Shown: one piece after another, positions 36,814 through 45,396 of the stretch
Layout: every line of letters begins with the position of its first letter
How positions within the stretch are numbered: the first letter of the stretch is position 1
Source: Schlesneria paludicola DSM 18645
Lineage (GTDB): Bacteria > Planctomycetota > Planctomycetia > Planctomycetales > Planctomycetaceae
NCBI RefSeq assembly: GCF_000255655.1
Contig: NZ_JH636434.1
Location: forward strand, 2,758,572-2,822,571
Length of the DNA: 64,000 nucleotides
Direction of reading: 5' to 3'
Notes under the pieces: model-generated
What the model was told of the DNA's origin: nothing
The model's input: only the letters and a program-made list of their open reading frames with translations
Database searches by the model: none
Position numbers and translations under genes: made by a program

Positions 36814-37266
36814 TCAGTCGATCGAAAGCAACAGCCCGTATTGCTGAACCACGGCAAACCGTGTGACCAGTCGGACGAGTTCCGTCAACGAGCGAACTTC
36901 GAGCTTCTTCATCAGCGAAGCACGACGCATTTCGACGGCCCGCTCGGTGATGCCCAGCCGCGTTGCCAGCACCTTGTTTGGCAAGCAGTCCATCAACAGA
37001 TCGAGAACTTCTCGATCTTTGACAGTCAGCTTGGAAACGCGGTGTTCAATTGCGGCCCAGAACATCCGTCGTCGCTGAAGCTCCTGCTCGGATTCATGCA
37101 CAAGCAGTGACGCCGGTGAGGCGCTCTCCTGTGCAGAAAATCCGACTCGTGCCAATTGGTTGAGAACGAAACCACGAGTGGTTGCGTCGCCACCAATGAC
37201 ATGGAGCGAAGGTTGACGGGATGTCGTTTGGACCGGTTCGGTGATGTATTCGTTAAGTGCGATCAT
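36814..37266 (-). CDS. LuxR/FixJ-type regulator with a truncated receiver
   Basis: The 150-residue protein has a good C-terminal GerE-type helix-turn-helix (~82-145: LTVKDREVLDLLMDCLPNK, ITERAVEMRRASLMKKL), the output of FixJ-like regulators. The N-terminal part (~18-60: LHVIGGDATTRGFVLNQLARVGFSAQ) resembles only the first strand-helix-strand of a receiver, with the acidic DDD pocket reading GGD. The rest, including the phospho-Asp strand, is missing. It therefore probably acts without phosphorylation. The ATG at 37266 is preferred over an upstream one at 37314. No histidine kinase adjoins, and the gene appears monocistronic. Confidence 0.82.
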   Translation of the reverse strand: MIALNEYITEPVQTTSRQPSLHVIGGDATTRGFVLNQLARVGFSAQESASPASLLVHESEQELQRRRMFWAAIEHRVSKLTVKDREVLDLLMDCLPNKVLATRLGITERAVEMRRASLMKKLEVRSLTELVRLVTRFAVVQQYGLLLSID

Positions 37267-37490
37267 GATGGATCGACTGATAAGCAACCCGCGTTCCAAA
37301 TCTCCTTTGACCACGTTTCAGCAATGCAAGGATTGCAACCGCATGACGTAAGTGCGCGCAAAACCCTTATTTTTATGGGCTAAATCGAAATCTGACGCAA
37401 TACGCGCCCATGCCCAAGTTTGTAGCAAGCGTGCTCAAACTTCGTTAACGTGTCCAAGGCGCGAAGTCAATCGTGGCATTTAAGCTGAAA

Positions 37491-37517
37491 TGAATGGCAC
37501 CTGAAATGTGCCATTCA
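37491..37517 (-). terminator. Terminator of the beta-oxidation operon
   Basis: A perfect 10-bp stem (37491-37500 with 37508-37517) and 7-nt loop lie 14 bp beyond the acyl-CoA dehydrogenase stop codon. On the minus strand the stem is followed by only a short T-run (TTTCAG), so efficiency may be moderate. Confidence 0.65.
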
Positions 37518-37530
37518 CGCGACGTTCATC

Positions 37531-39294
37531 TCAGCCACCGACAAGTGCGGGATAATTCCCGACATCGCAAAGGCGCGCCGCAATTCGGCGACGGACTTCG
37601 ATCAAGTTGAGCGGGGTCCACGTCAAAAGGCGCCGCGATAGTTCCAGCGATCGCTGCAGTTCCTCACCGTCCGTACAGGCCGCCAAGACCGTCGCAGCAC
37701 GTTGCTCCAAACGCGACACGCTGTCATTCATCAGCGCCAAAGTGAGATCCGTCATCGTACCGGCCGAGCGGCCTTTGCTGAGCGCCTTACGCGTCCGAAG
37801 CAAGGCGCTTTCATCCAGGTAGATTTCCATGACCATATCGCTGATCGCGGCGACGACTTCCTGTTGTTCCGCGAACTTGTCGCCGAACTTCTTCACCGCA
37901 ATTCCCGTCAACAACAGACTGAGTTGCTTCGCACCCCTCAAAACGGATTCCACTTTTTGCAGCGGTTCTGCATCGGTCGCGGCCGGTACAAATTTCTCCG
38001 GTGCCGTCGGAATTGGGAACCGACCTTTCTGAGCCCGTCGCAGCAGTGTGCTGGTGATGAACAAACGATTGATCTCGTTCGTCCCTTCAAAGATGCGATT
38101 GATACGCGCGTCGCGGCTGGCGCGTGCTGGCGTGAACTCTTCGGTGAAGCCGTAGCCGCCGTGGATCTGCAGAGCTTCGTCCGTCACGTAATAAAGTGCT
38201 TCACTGCAGGTCACCTTGATGATCGAGCATTCGACCGCCATCTCTTCCATGCCGCGTGGGAACGGAGGATTTGTCAAGTCCATCGTTTCGCCCGTCGCCA
38301 TCACCGCGTCAATGTTAGCCGCCGTCCGATAAGCCGCGCTGTCGACCGCAAAGATCCGGGCGGCCATATCTCCCAGCTTCTGCTGGATCAGCCCGAAAGA
38401 GGCCAGCGGCCGACCAAACTGATGACGTTCCATCGCATACTTGGTCGCGGTTCGCAACATGTCAGCCGAACCACCAACGGCACCGGCCCCCAGGCTGTAA
38501 CGACCGAAATTCAAAATATTGAAGGCGATATAGGCGCCCTTGCCGACGCCACCAATCACGTTCTCAACAGGCACTTCCGCGTTTTCGAGAATCACGCGTC
38601 GCGTCGACGACGTCTTGATTCCCAGCTTGTGTTCTTCCTTGCCGAACGACACCCCGGGAAACGTTCGTTCCACCAGGAACGCCGTGACATGCTCGCCATC
38701 CACTTTCGCAAAGACGGTAAAGACGTCGGCCCAACCGGCATTCGTGATCCACATCTTCGTGCCATTCAGCAGATAGTGCTTGCCATCGGCCGAAAGAGTC
38801 GCCTTGGTCTTCATCCCCAATGCGTCAGAACCTGATCCGGTTTCGCTCAAGCAATAGGCGGCCATCAGTTCGCCCGTCGCCAGGCGAGGCAGGTACTTTT
38901 GCTTCTGAGCAGCAGTCCCGAAATAGGTTGTCGGCATCGAGCCAATCCCGGTGTGCGCGCCGCATGTGACACCGAATCCGCCCAGACGCGACAGTTGCTG
39001 CGCCACTCCGGTGGAGGCGATCTTGCCTAGCCCCAGACCGCCGTATTCTTCCGGCACTTCGAGGGCGTGAAGCCCCAATTCGCCAATCTGCTTGAACAGC
39101 TTGACGGCCAACCCCGGTTCCTGGTGTTCGAGCGCTTCTAACCGCGTGAAAACTTCCTTGTCCATGAACTTCTCCGCACTGTCCATGATCTGACGCTCTT
39201 CCGTCGACAGATCTTCCGGCGTGAACACCAGTGAGGGATCGGTTTCGGTGAGCAGGAAATGTCCGCCGGTCAGATGGGATGGCAGTGGCTTCAT
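37531..39294 (-). CDS. Acyl-CoA dehydrogenase (long, VLCAD-like)
   Basis: A 587-residue FAD enzyme that catalyses the first oxidation of beta-oxidation and passes electrons to ETF. Motifs: EVPEEYGGLGLG, AAYCLSETGSGSDA, YLLNGTKMWITNAG (FAD/substrate binding), GRYSLGAGAVG, RHQFGRPLASFGLIQQKL, and YVTDEALQIHGGYGF followed by INRIFEGTNEINR. About 170 residues follow the core, as in very-long-chain (ACADVL-like) dehydrogenases that associate with membranes. The ATG at 39294 is chosen; the frame extends 23 codons further with no conserved sequence. It is the last gene of the fatty-acid operon, 92 bp after the Fe-S subunit gene. Confidence 0.95.
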   Translation of the reverse strand: MKPLPSHLTGGHFLLTETDPSLVFTPEDLSTEERQIMDSAEKFMDKEVFTRLEALEHQEPGLAVKLFKQIGELGLHALEVPEEYGGLGLGKIASTGVAQQLSRLGGFGVTCGAHTGIGSMPTTYFGTAAQKQKYLPRLATGELMAAYCLSETGSGSDALGMKTKATLSADGKHYLLNGTKMWITNAGWADVFTVFAKVDGEHVTAFLVERTFPGVSFGKEEHKLGIKTSSTRRVILENAEVPVENVIGGVGKGAYIAFNILNFGRYSLGAGAVGGSADMLRTATKYAMERHQFGRPLASFGLIQQKLGDMAARIFAVDSAAYRTAANIDAVMATGETMDLTNPPFPRGMEEMAVECSIIKVTCSEALYYVTDEALQIHGGYGFTEEFTPARASRDARINRIFEGTNEINRLFITSTLLRRAQKGRFPIPTAPEKFVPAATDAEPLQKVESVLRGAKQLSLLLTGIAVKKFGDKFAEQQEVVAAISDMVMEIYLDESALLRTRKALSKGRSAGTMTDLTLALMNDSVSRLEQRAATVLAACTDGEELQRSLELSRRLLTWTPLNLIEVRRRIAARLCDVGNYPALVGG

Positions 39295-39386
39295 GATCGA
39301 GCACTTTCTCTCTGAAGATTGTCGAGAAGGGTGATTGCGATGGGATCGCGTGATGCAATGCAACGTACAAGCGATACGCTACGGCG

Positions 39387-40211
39387 TTAAAGTCCAAGTC
39401 GTTCCGTCAAAATTTCCGCGACATCGAGCACACGCGCCGAACTCTCGTTGGCGGCAACTCCGTCGGTCAGCATGGTCAGGCAAAACGGGCAGCCAACCGC
39501 GACGGTGGTGGCACCGGTCGCCAGGGCTTCTCCCGCGCGAGCAGTTGAGACACGCTGCTGTGGCGGTTCTTCCATCCACATGCGGCCCCCACCTGCACCA
39601 CAGCACGAGGTTTTCTCGCGGCAACGCGTCATCTCTCGAACCCCTTGTTCGCCCGCGCGTCCCGCAAGTGATTGATTCAAGACGTCGCGCGGCGCCTCGT
39701 GGATTCCGTTGACACGGGCAAGATAACAAGGATCGTGATACGTCAGCGGACCAGAAAGGCTCGCCGGTATCTCACCCTCAATCTTGAGGCGTCCGTCACT
39801 TAGTAGTTGCGACAAAAACTGCGTATGGTGCAAAACTTCGTACTCACCGCCGAACTGGACGTAATCTTTGAGCAACGCATTCACACAATGCGGACAGTGC
39901 GCGATGATCCGACGTACCTTGTATTTGGCCAGCGTCGCTATGTTCGCTTCGGCGAGTTCCTGAAAGAGGAACTCGTCACCCAGCCGCCGAGCGGAATCGC
40001 CCGTGCATTTCTCTTCTTTGCCGAGGATGGCAAAGTTAACTCCCGCGGCATTCAACAACTTCACCGTCGCCCGCGCGACGCGCTGGGCTCGGCGATCGTA
40101 TGATGCGGCGCACCCGATCCAATACAGGATCTCGAAGTCGGGATTCTGCTTGACGGTCGGTGCGACCGGCTTGGATTCGCTCTGCTGTTCTTCGGTCATT
40201 CGTTCACTCAA
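39387..40211 (-). CDS. CCG-domain Fe-S protein (EtfD-like quinone reductase, catalytic half)
   Basis: The 274-residue protein carries two cysteine-rich CCG domains of the heterodisulfide-reductase HdrB type: GCAASYDRRAQRVARA ... EKCTGDSARR ... HCPHCVNAL, and YHDPCYLARVNG ... KTSCCGAGGGRMWME ... VGCPFCLTML. These bind non-cubane or cubane Fe-S clusters. In actinobacterial EtfD (ETF:menaquinone oxidoreductase) the same domains form the C-terminal half of one polypeptide with the membrane ferredoxin part. Here the two halves are separate genes overlapping by 4 bp. With etfA and etfB upstream, it probably takes electrons from reduced ETF to quinone. Confidence 0.87.
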   Translation of the reverse strand: MSERMTEEQQSESKPVAPTVKQNPDFEILYWIGCAASYDRRAQRVARATVKLLNAAGVNFAILGKEEKCTGDSARRLGDEFLFQELAEANIATLAKYKVRRIIAHCPHCVNALLKDYVQFGGEYEVLHHTQFLSQLLSDGRLKIEGEIPASLSGPLTYHDPCYLARVNGIHEAPRDVLNQSLAGRAGEQGVREMTRCREKTSCCGAGGGRMWMEEPPQQRVSTARAGEALATGATTVAVGCPFCLTMLTDGVAANESSARVLDVAEILTERLGL

Positions 40212-41497
40212 TTCGGGGGCGGGGACGTCGATTCAGGCACCCAATTTGCGCGTTCGCTCTGAGGAAATCCCCACGGATTGGCGCTCGATTGCATCCGCCG
40301 CAGAGCCGTTGCCGCCGTGCCGCTCAAACCACCTTCGCTGGTCAGATGGCGGCGCATATCGAGAATCAGCGTAAGCTGATCAATTCGCACCGGGCACACG
40401 AACACGCAGGCGCTGCACGCCGTACAAGACCAAAGCGTTTCCGGCTTGATCACATCGTGCGGACTTAACGGAGTATCAGGCGTAGCATCAGCGAGATGCT
40501 CCATCACACCCTTCAGGTCCTGGATAACGCGTTTGGGCGACAGGGGCTTCTGCGTCGCAAACGCCGGACAAACATCCTCACACCGCCCGCACTCCATGCA
40601 GGCATCCAGGCTGACAAGCTGTTGCGAGGTCAAATGTCGGATATCGCTCACACCGATTCGACCATCGCGTTCGGCTTCTTCGAGCGTAATCGGCTTGAGT
40701 TGCCCCAGCACCGTTTTCGACAGGAACAAATTGATCGGACCGGCGATCAGGTGAAACAACCGTGTAAACGGGATCGCCGCAATGAATCCGAAAACGAGCA
40801 GGGCATGCACCCACCAGACCGTCAGATGTGCGGCACGCGCCTGACCTTCGGTCCACCCACGAAATGCAGATGAAAGCCACAGACCGACAGGCGAACACTG
40901 CGCGCCGATGCCGGTCGGCTGCTGCCAGACGATTCGCAAGGCTTCGACGAAGTACCCCGTGATGCCAATCGCGAGAAACAGAATCAGCACCAGCCAATCT
41001 GTTCCGCGATGCCCGACACTTGGCGGCTTCCACAGCCGTCGCGCGAAAAACAGCGACGTGCCAACGATGAAGAGCAGCCCGAACAGGTCCAGCGTCAGTT
41101 CATAAATGATGTAATATAAACCATGATGGAACCCAAGATTCTTCGAAACCATTTCCGCCAAATGATTGATCTCGAGCAACGTTGTTCCCAGGAACAACAT
41201 CATGAATCCGGCAAACATCAATCCGTGCGCCCAACTCGGCAATCCCCGGCCTCGCACGCGTTGCTGCCCCAATCCATCGACCAATAGCCGACGGAGTCCA
41301 GGGCCGATCTTGGTCGCGATTTGCGACACGGTTCCGGTGGCAAGTTGCTTCAGCGAAATCGACTGCCCTTGCCGCCACAGACGGAAACGACGCCAGATGC
41401 CGTAACCAAAGACCGCCATCGACGCGACCGCGACGACGTAGAACACCACCTGTGACGACGTCGAGATATTCCCGAATGTTTCGCGCGTGGGCGTCAT
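40208..41497 (-). CDS. Membrane ferredoxin/b-type subunit of EtfD-like ETF:quinone oxidoreductase
   Basis: The 429-residue protein has about six transmembrane helices in the first ~290 residues, resembling a nitrate-reductase-gamma/HdrE cytochrome b module (GLPSWAHGLMFAGFMMLFLGTTLLE, HLTVWWVHALLVFGFIAAIPFTRLFH, with paired histidines that could hold haem). Two [4Fe-4S] motifs follow: CMECGRCEDVCP and CTACSACVFVCP. It overlaps the CCG-domain gene by 4 bp and the etfA gene by 4 bp. It likely passes electrons from ETF via Fe-S clusters to membrane quinone. The role comes from context and domain similarity to Rv0338c-type EtfD. Confidence 0.86.
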   Translation of the reverse strand: MTPTRETFGNISTSSQVVFYVVAVASMAVFGYGIWRRFRLWRQGQSISLKQLATGTVSQIATKIGPGLRRLLVDGLGQQRVRGRGLPSWAHGLMFAGFMMLFLGTTLLEINHLAEMVSKNLGFHHGLYYIIYELTLDLFGLLFIVGTSLFFARRLWKPPSVGHRGTDWLVLILFLAIGITGYFVEALRIVWQQPTGIGAQCSPVGLWLSSAFRGWTEGQARAAHLTVWWVHALLVFGFIAAIPFTRLFHLIAGPINLFLSKTVLGQLKPITLEEAERDGRIGVSDIRHLTSQQLVSLDACMECGRCEDVCPAFATQKPLSPKRVIQDLKGVMEHLADATPDTPLSPHDVIKPETLWSCTACSACVFVCPVRIDQLTLILDMRRHLTSEGGLSGTAATALRRMQSSANPWGFPQSERANWVPESTSPPPN

Positions 41498-42486
41498 TTC
41501 TGCCCCAGCTTCCCGATGAGTTCCGGTACCACCTGATAGACGTCCGCGACCAATCCGTAGTCGGCAATTTCAAAAATCGGCGCGTCCGAATCCTGATTCA
41601 CGGCCACGATGACTTTCGAATCTTTCATCCCCGCCAGATGCTGAATGGCTCCCGAGATCCCCAGTCCGATATACAGGTCCGGCGCCACGACCTTTCCCGT
41701 TTGTCCGATTTGCAGCGTGTTCGAAGTGATGCCCGAATCAACAAGCGCTCGCGATGATCCCACCGCCGCCCCCAGCTTGTCGGCCAGACCACCAACCAGA
41801 CGTTCAAAGTCTTCCGAATTCTTGAGTGCTCGCCCCCCCGAAACGACGATCCGTGCTTCCGTCGCATCCGGACGTCCCGAGGGCTTCTCTTCACGCGAAA
41901 CAAACGTGGTCAGGCCTGACTGCGAACTGGAATCCACGCTGACATCGATGACTGGCGACGCGGCATCCACCTTGGTCGGCACGGAAAACGCCGAAGAACG
42001 AACGGTCAACACTTTCAGCGGGCCGTCCAGCTTGACGGTCGCGATGACATTCCCTGCAAACATGACTCGTTCGAATGTAAAGTCGTCACCGTCTGGCGTG
42101 ACCGAAACCACATCACCAAGCATCCCGGCATCAACCAGCGCCGCAGCGCGTGGAAGAACGTCTTTGCTGAAGGTCGACGCGGCGGCCGCGACCATTGTCG
42201 CACCGCGGTCCTTGACGACCTTGGAGATGACCTGTGCGTATTGATCGGCCACCGGATTCAGCAGTGACGAGTGATCGGCTTTCAAGACAACCGCTGCACC
42301 ATACGGTGCCAGCGAACTGACCACGTCGGCAACTTGCTCGCCAAGCACCAGAATCTCGAACGCTCCCCCCGTCGCCTGACAGACTTGCTGGGCGCAGCAG
42401 ACCGCTGCCAGCGTCGCCAGCTTCAGGTGACCGCGATCGTGTTCCGCGACAATCAAAATCTTGGTTGAACTGAGCGGGTTCGTCAT
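41494..42486 (-). CDS. etfA: Electron transfer flavoprotein alpha subunit
   Basis: The 330-residue protein is a normal-length EtfA. The N-terminal domain (LSSTKILIVAEHDRGHLKLATLAAV) is followed by the FAD-binding C-terminal domain with SRALVDSGI, QIGQTGKVVAPDLYIGLGISGAIQHLAGMKDS and VNQDSDAPIFEIADYGLVAD. It accepts electrons from acyl-CoA dehydrogenases together with EtfB. It follows etfB with no gap, and its end overlaps the membrane Fe-S gene, so ETF and its quinone reductase are co-expressed. Confidence 0.96.
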   Translation of the reverse strand: MTNPLSSTKILIVAEHDRGHLKLATLAAVCCAQQVCQATGGAFEILVLGEQVADVVSSLAPYGAAVVLKADHSSLLNPVADQYAQVISKVVKDRGATMVAAAASTFSKDVLPRAAALVDAGMLGDVVSVTPDGDDFTFERVMFAGNVIATVKLDGPLKVLTVRSSAFSVPTKVDAASPVIDVSVDSSSQSGLTTFVSREEKPSGRPDATEARIVVSGGRALKNSEDFERLVGGLADKLGAAVGSSRALVDSGITSNTLQIGQTGKVVAPDLYIGLGISGAIQHLAGMKDSKVIVAVNQDSDAPIFEIADYGLVADVYQVVPELIGKLGQK

Positions 42487-43242
42487 CTAGATCACTCGTG
42501 CCTCTTCGCGAAGTTTTTGCAGCAACTCGTCCACCGACTTCACGCGCACACCCGCCTTACGCTGCGGAGCCATTCGCAGCGAGAGCACACGAGTACGCGA
42601 AGTGGCATCGACGCCCAGATCCGCTGTCGTCATTTCTTCCAGCGGCTTTTTCTTGGCCTTCATGATCCCCAGTGCGGTGACATATCGAGGTTCGTTTAAC
42701 CTCAGATCGGCCGTAATGACGGCAGGCAACTGCACCGACACGGTTTCCAAACCGGCATCCGTTTCACGGCAGCAGACAACCTGCTTCGCGTCTTTGGGCA
42801 GTTCCAGCTTGGAAATGAATGTCGCCTGTCCGATTCCTAACAACGCGGCCAGCATTTGCCCTGCCTGATTCGCATCGTCATCAATCGCCTGTTTGCCCAT
42901 CAGCACCAGATTCGGTTGTTCGCGACGATAGACGGCAGCCAGGATCTTGGCGACCGCCAGCGAGTCGAGCGACGCGTCGTGGCGTACCAACAACGCACGA
43001 TCGGCACCCATCGCCATTCCCGCGCGAAGCTGTTCCTGACACTCTTCCGTGCCGATGCTGACGGCCACAATTTCAACGTCGCCCAAGCCCTCGCGCAGCC
43101 GAATCGCTTCTTCGAGCGCAATCGCGTCGAAGGGATTGATCGAATATTTCACGCCGTCCGTTTCGATTCCCGATCCGGCCGCGTTCACGCGAATCTTCGT
43201 GTCATAGTCAGGGACACGCTTTAAAGGTACGAGAATCTTCAA
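42487..43242 (-). CDS. etfB: Electron transfer flavoprotein beta subunit
   Basis: The 251-residue product starts MKILVPLKRVPDYDTKIRV and contains NPFDAIALEEAIRLRE, AVSIGTEECQEQLRAGMAMGADRALLV and LVLMGKQAIDDDANQAGQMLAALLG. These are the hallmarks of EtfB, which binds AMP and completes the ETF heterodimer. It overlaps the thioesterase gene by 4 bp and abuts etfA. The order etfB-etfA follows the usual bacterial arrangement. Confidence 0.96.
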   Translation of the reverse strand: MKILVPLKRVPDYDTKIRVNAAGSGIETDGVKYSINPFDAIALEEAIRLREGLGDVEIVAVSIGTEECQEQLRAGMAMGADRALLVRHDASLDSLAVAKILAAVYRREQPNLVLMGKQAIDDDANQAGQMLAALLGIGQATFISKLELPKDAKQVVCCRETDAGLETVSVQLPAVITADLRLNEPRYVTALGIMKAKKKPLEEMTTADLGVDATSRTRVLSLRMAPQRKAGVRVKSVDELLQKLREEARVI

Positions 43243-43673
43243 GAAACCAGTCCCCCTTCGACAATGAAAAACGTCGCATTGCCCGTCACCAGTAGCTTGC
43301 CATCAGGCCGCCGAATCTCGCCGTTCACGACGGCGGTTCGCCTGCCCGCATGAACCACTTTCGCCGTGGCGATCACTTGTTCGCCCAATCGCGCCGTCGC
43401 GGTCATACTCAAATTGAGCTGGATCGTCAAAACCTCGGCATCTTTGGGTGCCGCACGGTGCGCCGCATATCCCATCACCGTATCGAGCAATGTGGCGAAA
43501 ACACCACCATGAACAAGCCCTCCCGGTCGCAGATGGATTTCTTCAACAGTCATTTCCATCCGCGACATGCCTTCGACGAACGTCACAGTCGGCAAGTGCA
43601 GCGTATTGGCAAACTGATTCACTTTCCAAGGATGGTCATCGGCAGAAGGATGTTGATCAAGAGACGAGGTCAT
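43239..43673 (-). CDS. PaaI-type hotdog thioesterase
   Basis: The 144-residue protein has the hotdog-fold signature RPGGLVHGGVFATLLDTVMGYAA (with the catalytic Gly/Asp region of PaaI/YbdB-like thioesterases), then LNLSMTATARLGEQVIATAKVVHAGRRTAVVNGEI. It likely hydrolyses acyl- or 3-hydroxyacyl-CoA, freeing CoA when beta-oxidation intermediates build up. It overlaps both neighbours by 4 bp within the operon, which favours a house-cleaning role in fatty-acid breakdown over a phenylacetate role. Confidence 0.87.
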   Translation of the reverse strand: MTSSLDQHPSADDHPWKVNQFANTLHLPTVTFVEGMSRMEMTVEEIHLRPGGLVHGGVFATLLDTVMGYAAHRAAPKDAEVLTIQLNLSMTATARLGEQVIATAKVVHAGRRTAVVNGEIRRPDGKLLVTGNATFFIVEGGLVS

Positions 43674-45361
43674 TCAGACGAACCCTGGTAGAGTGCTTCG
43701 AGATTCTTTTGATAGCGACGAAACACGGCCGTTCGTCGGATTTTTTGGGTGACGGTCAATTCATCCGCATCAATACTGAGCGGACGGTTCAAAACGATAA
43801 TTTTCTTGACACGCTCGACCTGACTGACAACCTTCAGCACAGTATCGACACGTTTCTGGAACCACGCGATCAGTTTCGCGTCGATGACAACATCGCCCTC
43901 GTTCGTGAAAACGCCGCCAGACTCTTTCACGGCTTCGTCAATCTTCTCGAACTTGGGGACGATGATCGCGCAAACATACGGGCGCGCATCGCCAAATACC
44001 AGAGCTTGTTCAATGAATGGGTCGCTGATCATCAGTGCTTCAAGTGCCGACGGCGCAATATTTTTCCCGCCGGACGTCACGATCAAATCCTTCTTGCGTC
44101 CCGTGATCGACAGGAAGCCCTCTGAATCAATCGCTCCCAGGTCACCGGTATACAGCCAACCGTCTTGAATCGCTTCCGCAGTCGCCTTCGGATCATGCCA
44201 GTACCCCAGCATGACGTGCGGCCCGCGCGTCAGAACCTCGCCATCGTCGGCAATCTTGATCTCAACACCCGAAATCGGCCGCCCGACAGTCCCGATCTTC
44301 CAACTGTCTTTCAGGTTGAACGAGATAATCGGCGAGGACTCTGTAAGACCATATCCTTCCAGCACGATCACACCGGCCTCACGCAAATCCGTCGCAACGT
44401 GTGAGGGAAGGGGTGCTCCACCCGACGAGATATGAATCAGCCGATGCCCGAACATCTTGCGGGCTTCGCCCACCCGTGCCGACTCGGGGAACGACACCAG
44501 ATGCGCCCAGGCCTTCTCAAGCAATCTTGGCACGCTGGTGAAATACGTCGGTTGAATTTCACGAATGTCGTCCATCACGGTCGCCGACGAAGTTGCCAGC
44601 GCCATCGTGACACCCATTCGTGTCGTCGAATAGTCGTCGACCAATCGCGCGAACACGTGACTGAATGGCAGCCAGTTCAGCCACACGCGAGTACAATCAA
44701 ACCCGTACGCCTCGGCTCCGGCCTTCGAATTTGTCACCAGATTTCCCTGCGACAACATCACGCCCTTCGGGCGGTTCGTCGTGCCACTCGTATAAATCAC
44801 GGTGGCGACATCGTCTGCGGTGATCGCGGCTTCGCGAGCGGCGATCTCCTTTCGGCCCGCATCGCCTGCGCGAACGCCCGATTGCCGGATGGCGTCGAAC
44901 GTATAGGTCGTCAGTTGATCCGATGGCGTCGCTGCACACCGATCGAAAATGACGGCAAATCGCAAATCAGGCAACTGCGATTTGACGGACAAGACCTTCT
45001 CCAATTGAGCGACGGAGCTTAGCACGACGCCGCATGCACCGCTGTGTTCCAATTGAAACTGGATCTGAGCGGGTGTCGATGGCGCATGAATCGGCACGTC
45101 GAATGCGCCTGTCGACAGAATCGCGTGGTCTGCAACCAGCCATTCCCATCGGTTTTCGGAAAGCAGTGCGATCCGATCCCCCGGCTTCACCCCCAATTCC
45201 ATCAAGCCAGCCGCGACTTCGTCGGCCTGACGCCGGTAGTCATTCCAGGAAATGTGTCGCCACATTCCATCGACTTTGAATCGCAACGCGGGCAGGGGGC
45301 CCAATTTCGCGCACGCCGCGCGATGCATGGCACACAGGCTTGGGAAATCAGGCTTGGACAT
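43670..45361 (-). CDS. Long-chain fatty-acid-CoA ligase (AMP-forming)
   Basis: The 563-residue ANL-superfamily ligase activates fatty acids to acyl-CoA. Motifs: VIYTSGTTNRPKGVMLSQGN (P-loop), WLPFSHVFAR, SGGAPLPSHVA, EGYGLTESSPIISFN, DGWLYTGDLGAIDSEGFLSITGRKKDLIVTSGGKNIAPS, and a C-terminal Lys in LTVTQKIRR. Similar to FAA1/FadD15-type long-chain ligases. The ATG at 45361 is preferred; another in-frame ATG is 4 codons upstream, and the open frame reaches into the thiolase gene. It lies 35 bp after the thiolase and overlaps the thioesterase gene. Confidence 0.93.
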   Translation of the reverse strand: MSKPDFPSLCAMHRAACAKLGPLPALRFKVDGMWRHISWNDYRRQADEVAAGLMELGVKPGDRIALLSENRWEWLVADHAILSTGAFDVPIHAPSTPAQIQFQLEHSGACGVVLSSVAQLEKVLSVKSQLPDLRFAVIFDRCAATPSDQLTTYTFDAIRQSGVRAGDAGRKEIAAREAAITADDVATVIYTSGTTNRPKGVMLSQGNLVTNSKAGAEAYGFDCTRVWLNWLPFSHVFARLVDDYSTTRMGVTMALATSSATVMDDIREIQPTYFTSVPRLLEKAWAHLVSFPESARVGEARKMFGHRLIHISSGGAPLPSHVATDLREAGVIVLEGYGLTESSPIISFNLKDSWKIGTVGRPISGVEIKIADDGEVLTRGPHVMLGYWHDPKATAEAIQDGWLYTGDLGAIDSEGFLSITGRKKDLIVTSGGKNIAPSALEALMISDPFIEQALVFGDARPYVCAIIVPKFEKIDEAVKESGGVFTNEGDVVIDAKLIAWFQKRVDTVLKVVSQVERVKKIIVLNRPLSIDADELTVTQKIRRTAVFRRYQKNLEALYQGSSE

Positions 45362-45396
45362 GAAGCGCCCCATCGAGAGTGAATCGCGAGCAAAAC

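Noticed and set aside
37702-38835. Open frame (377 codons) opposite the acyl-CoA dehydrogenase gene
   Set aside because: Antisense shadow. The dehydrogenase has all family motifs across this stretch.
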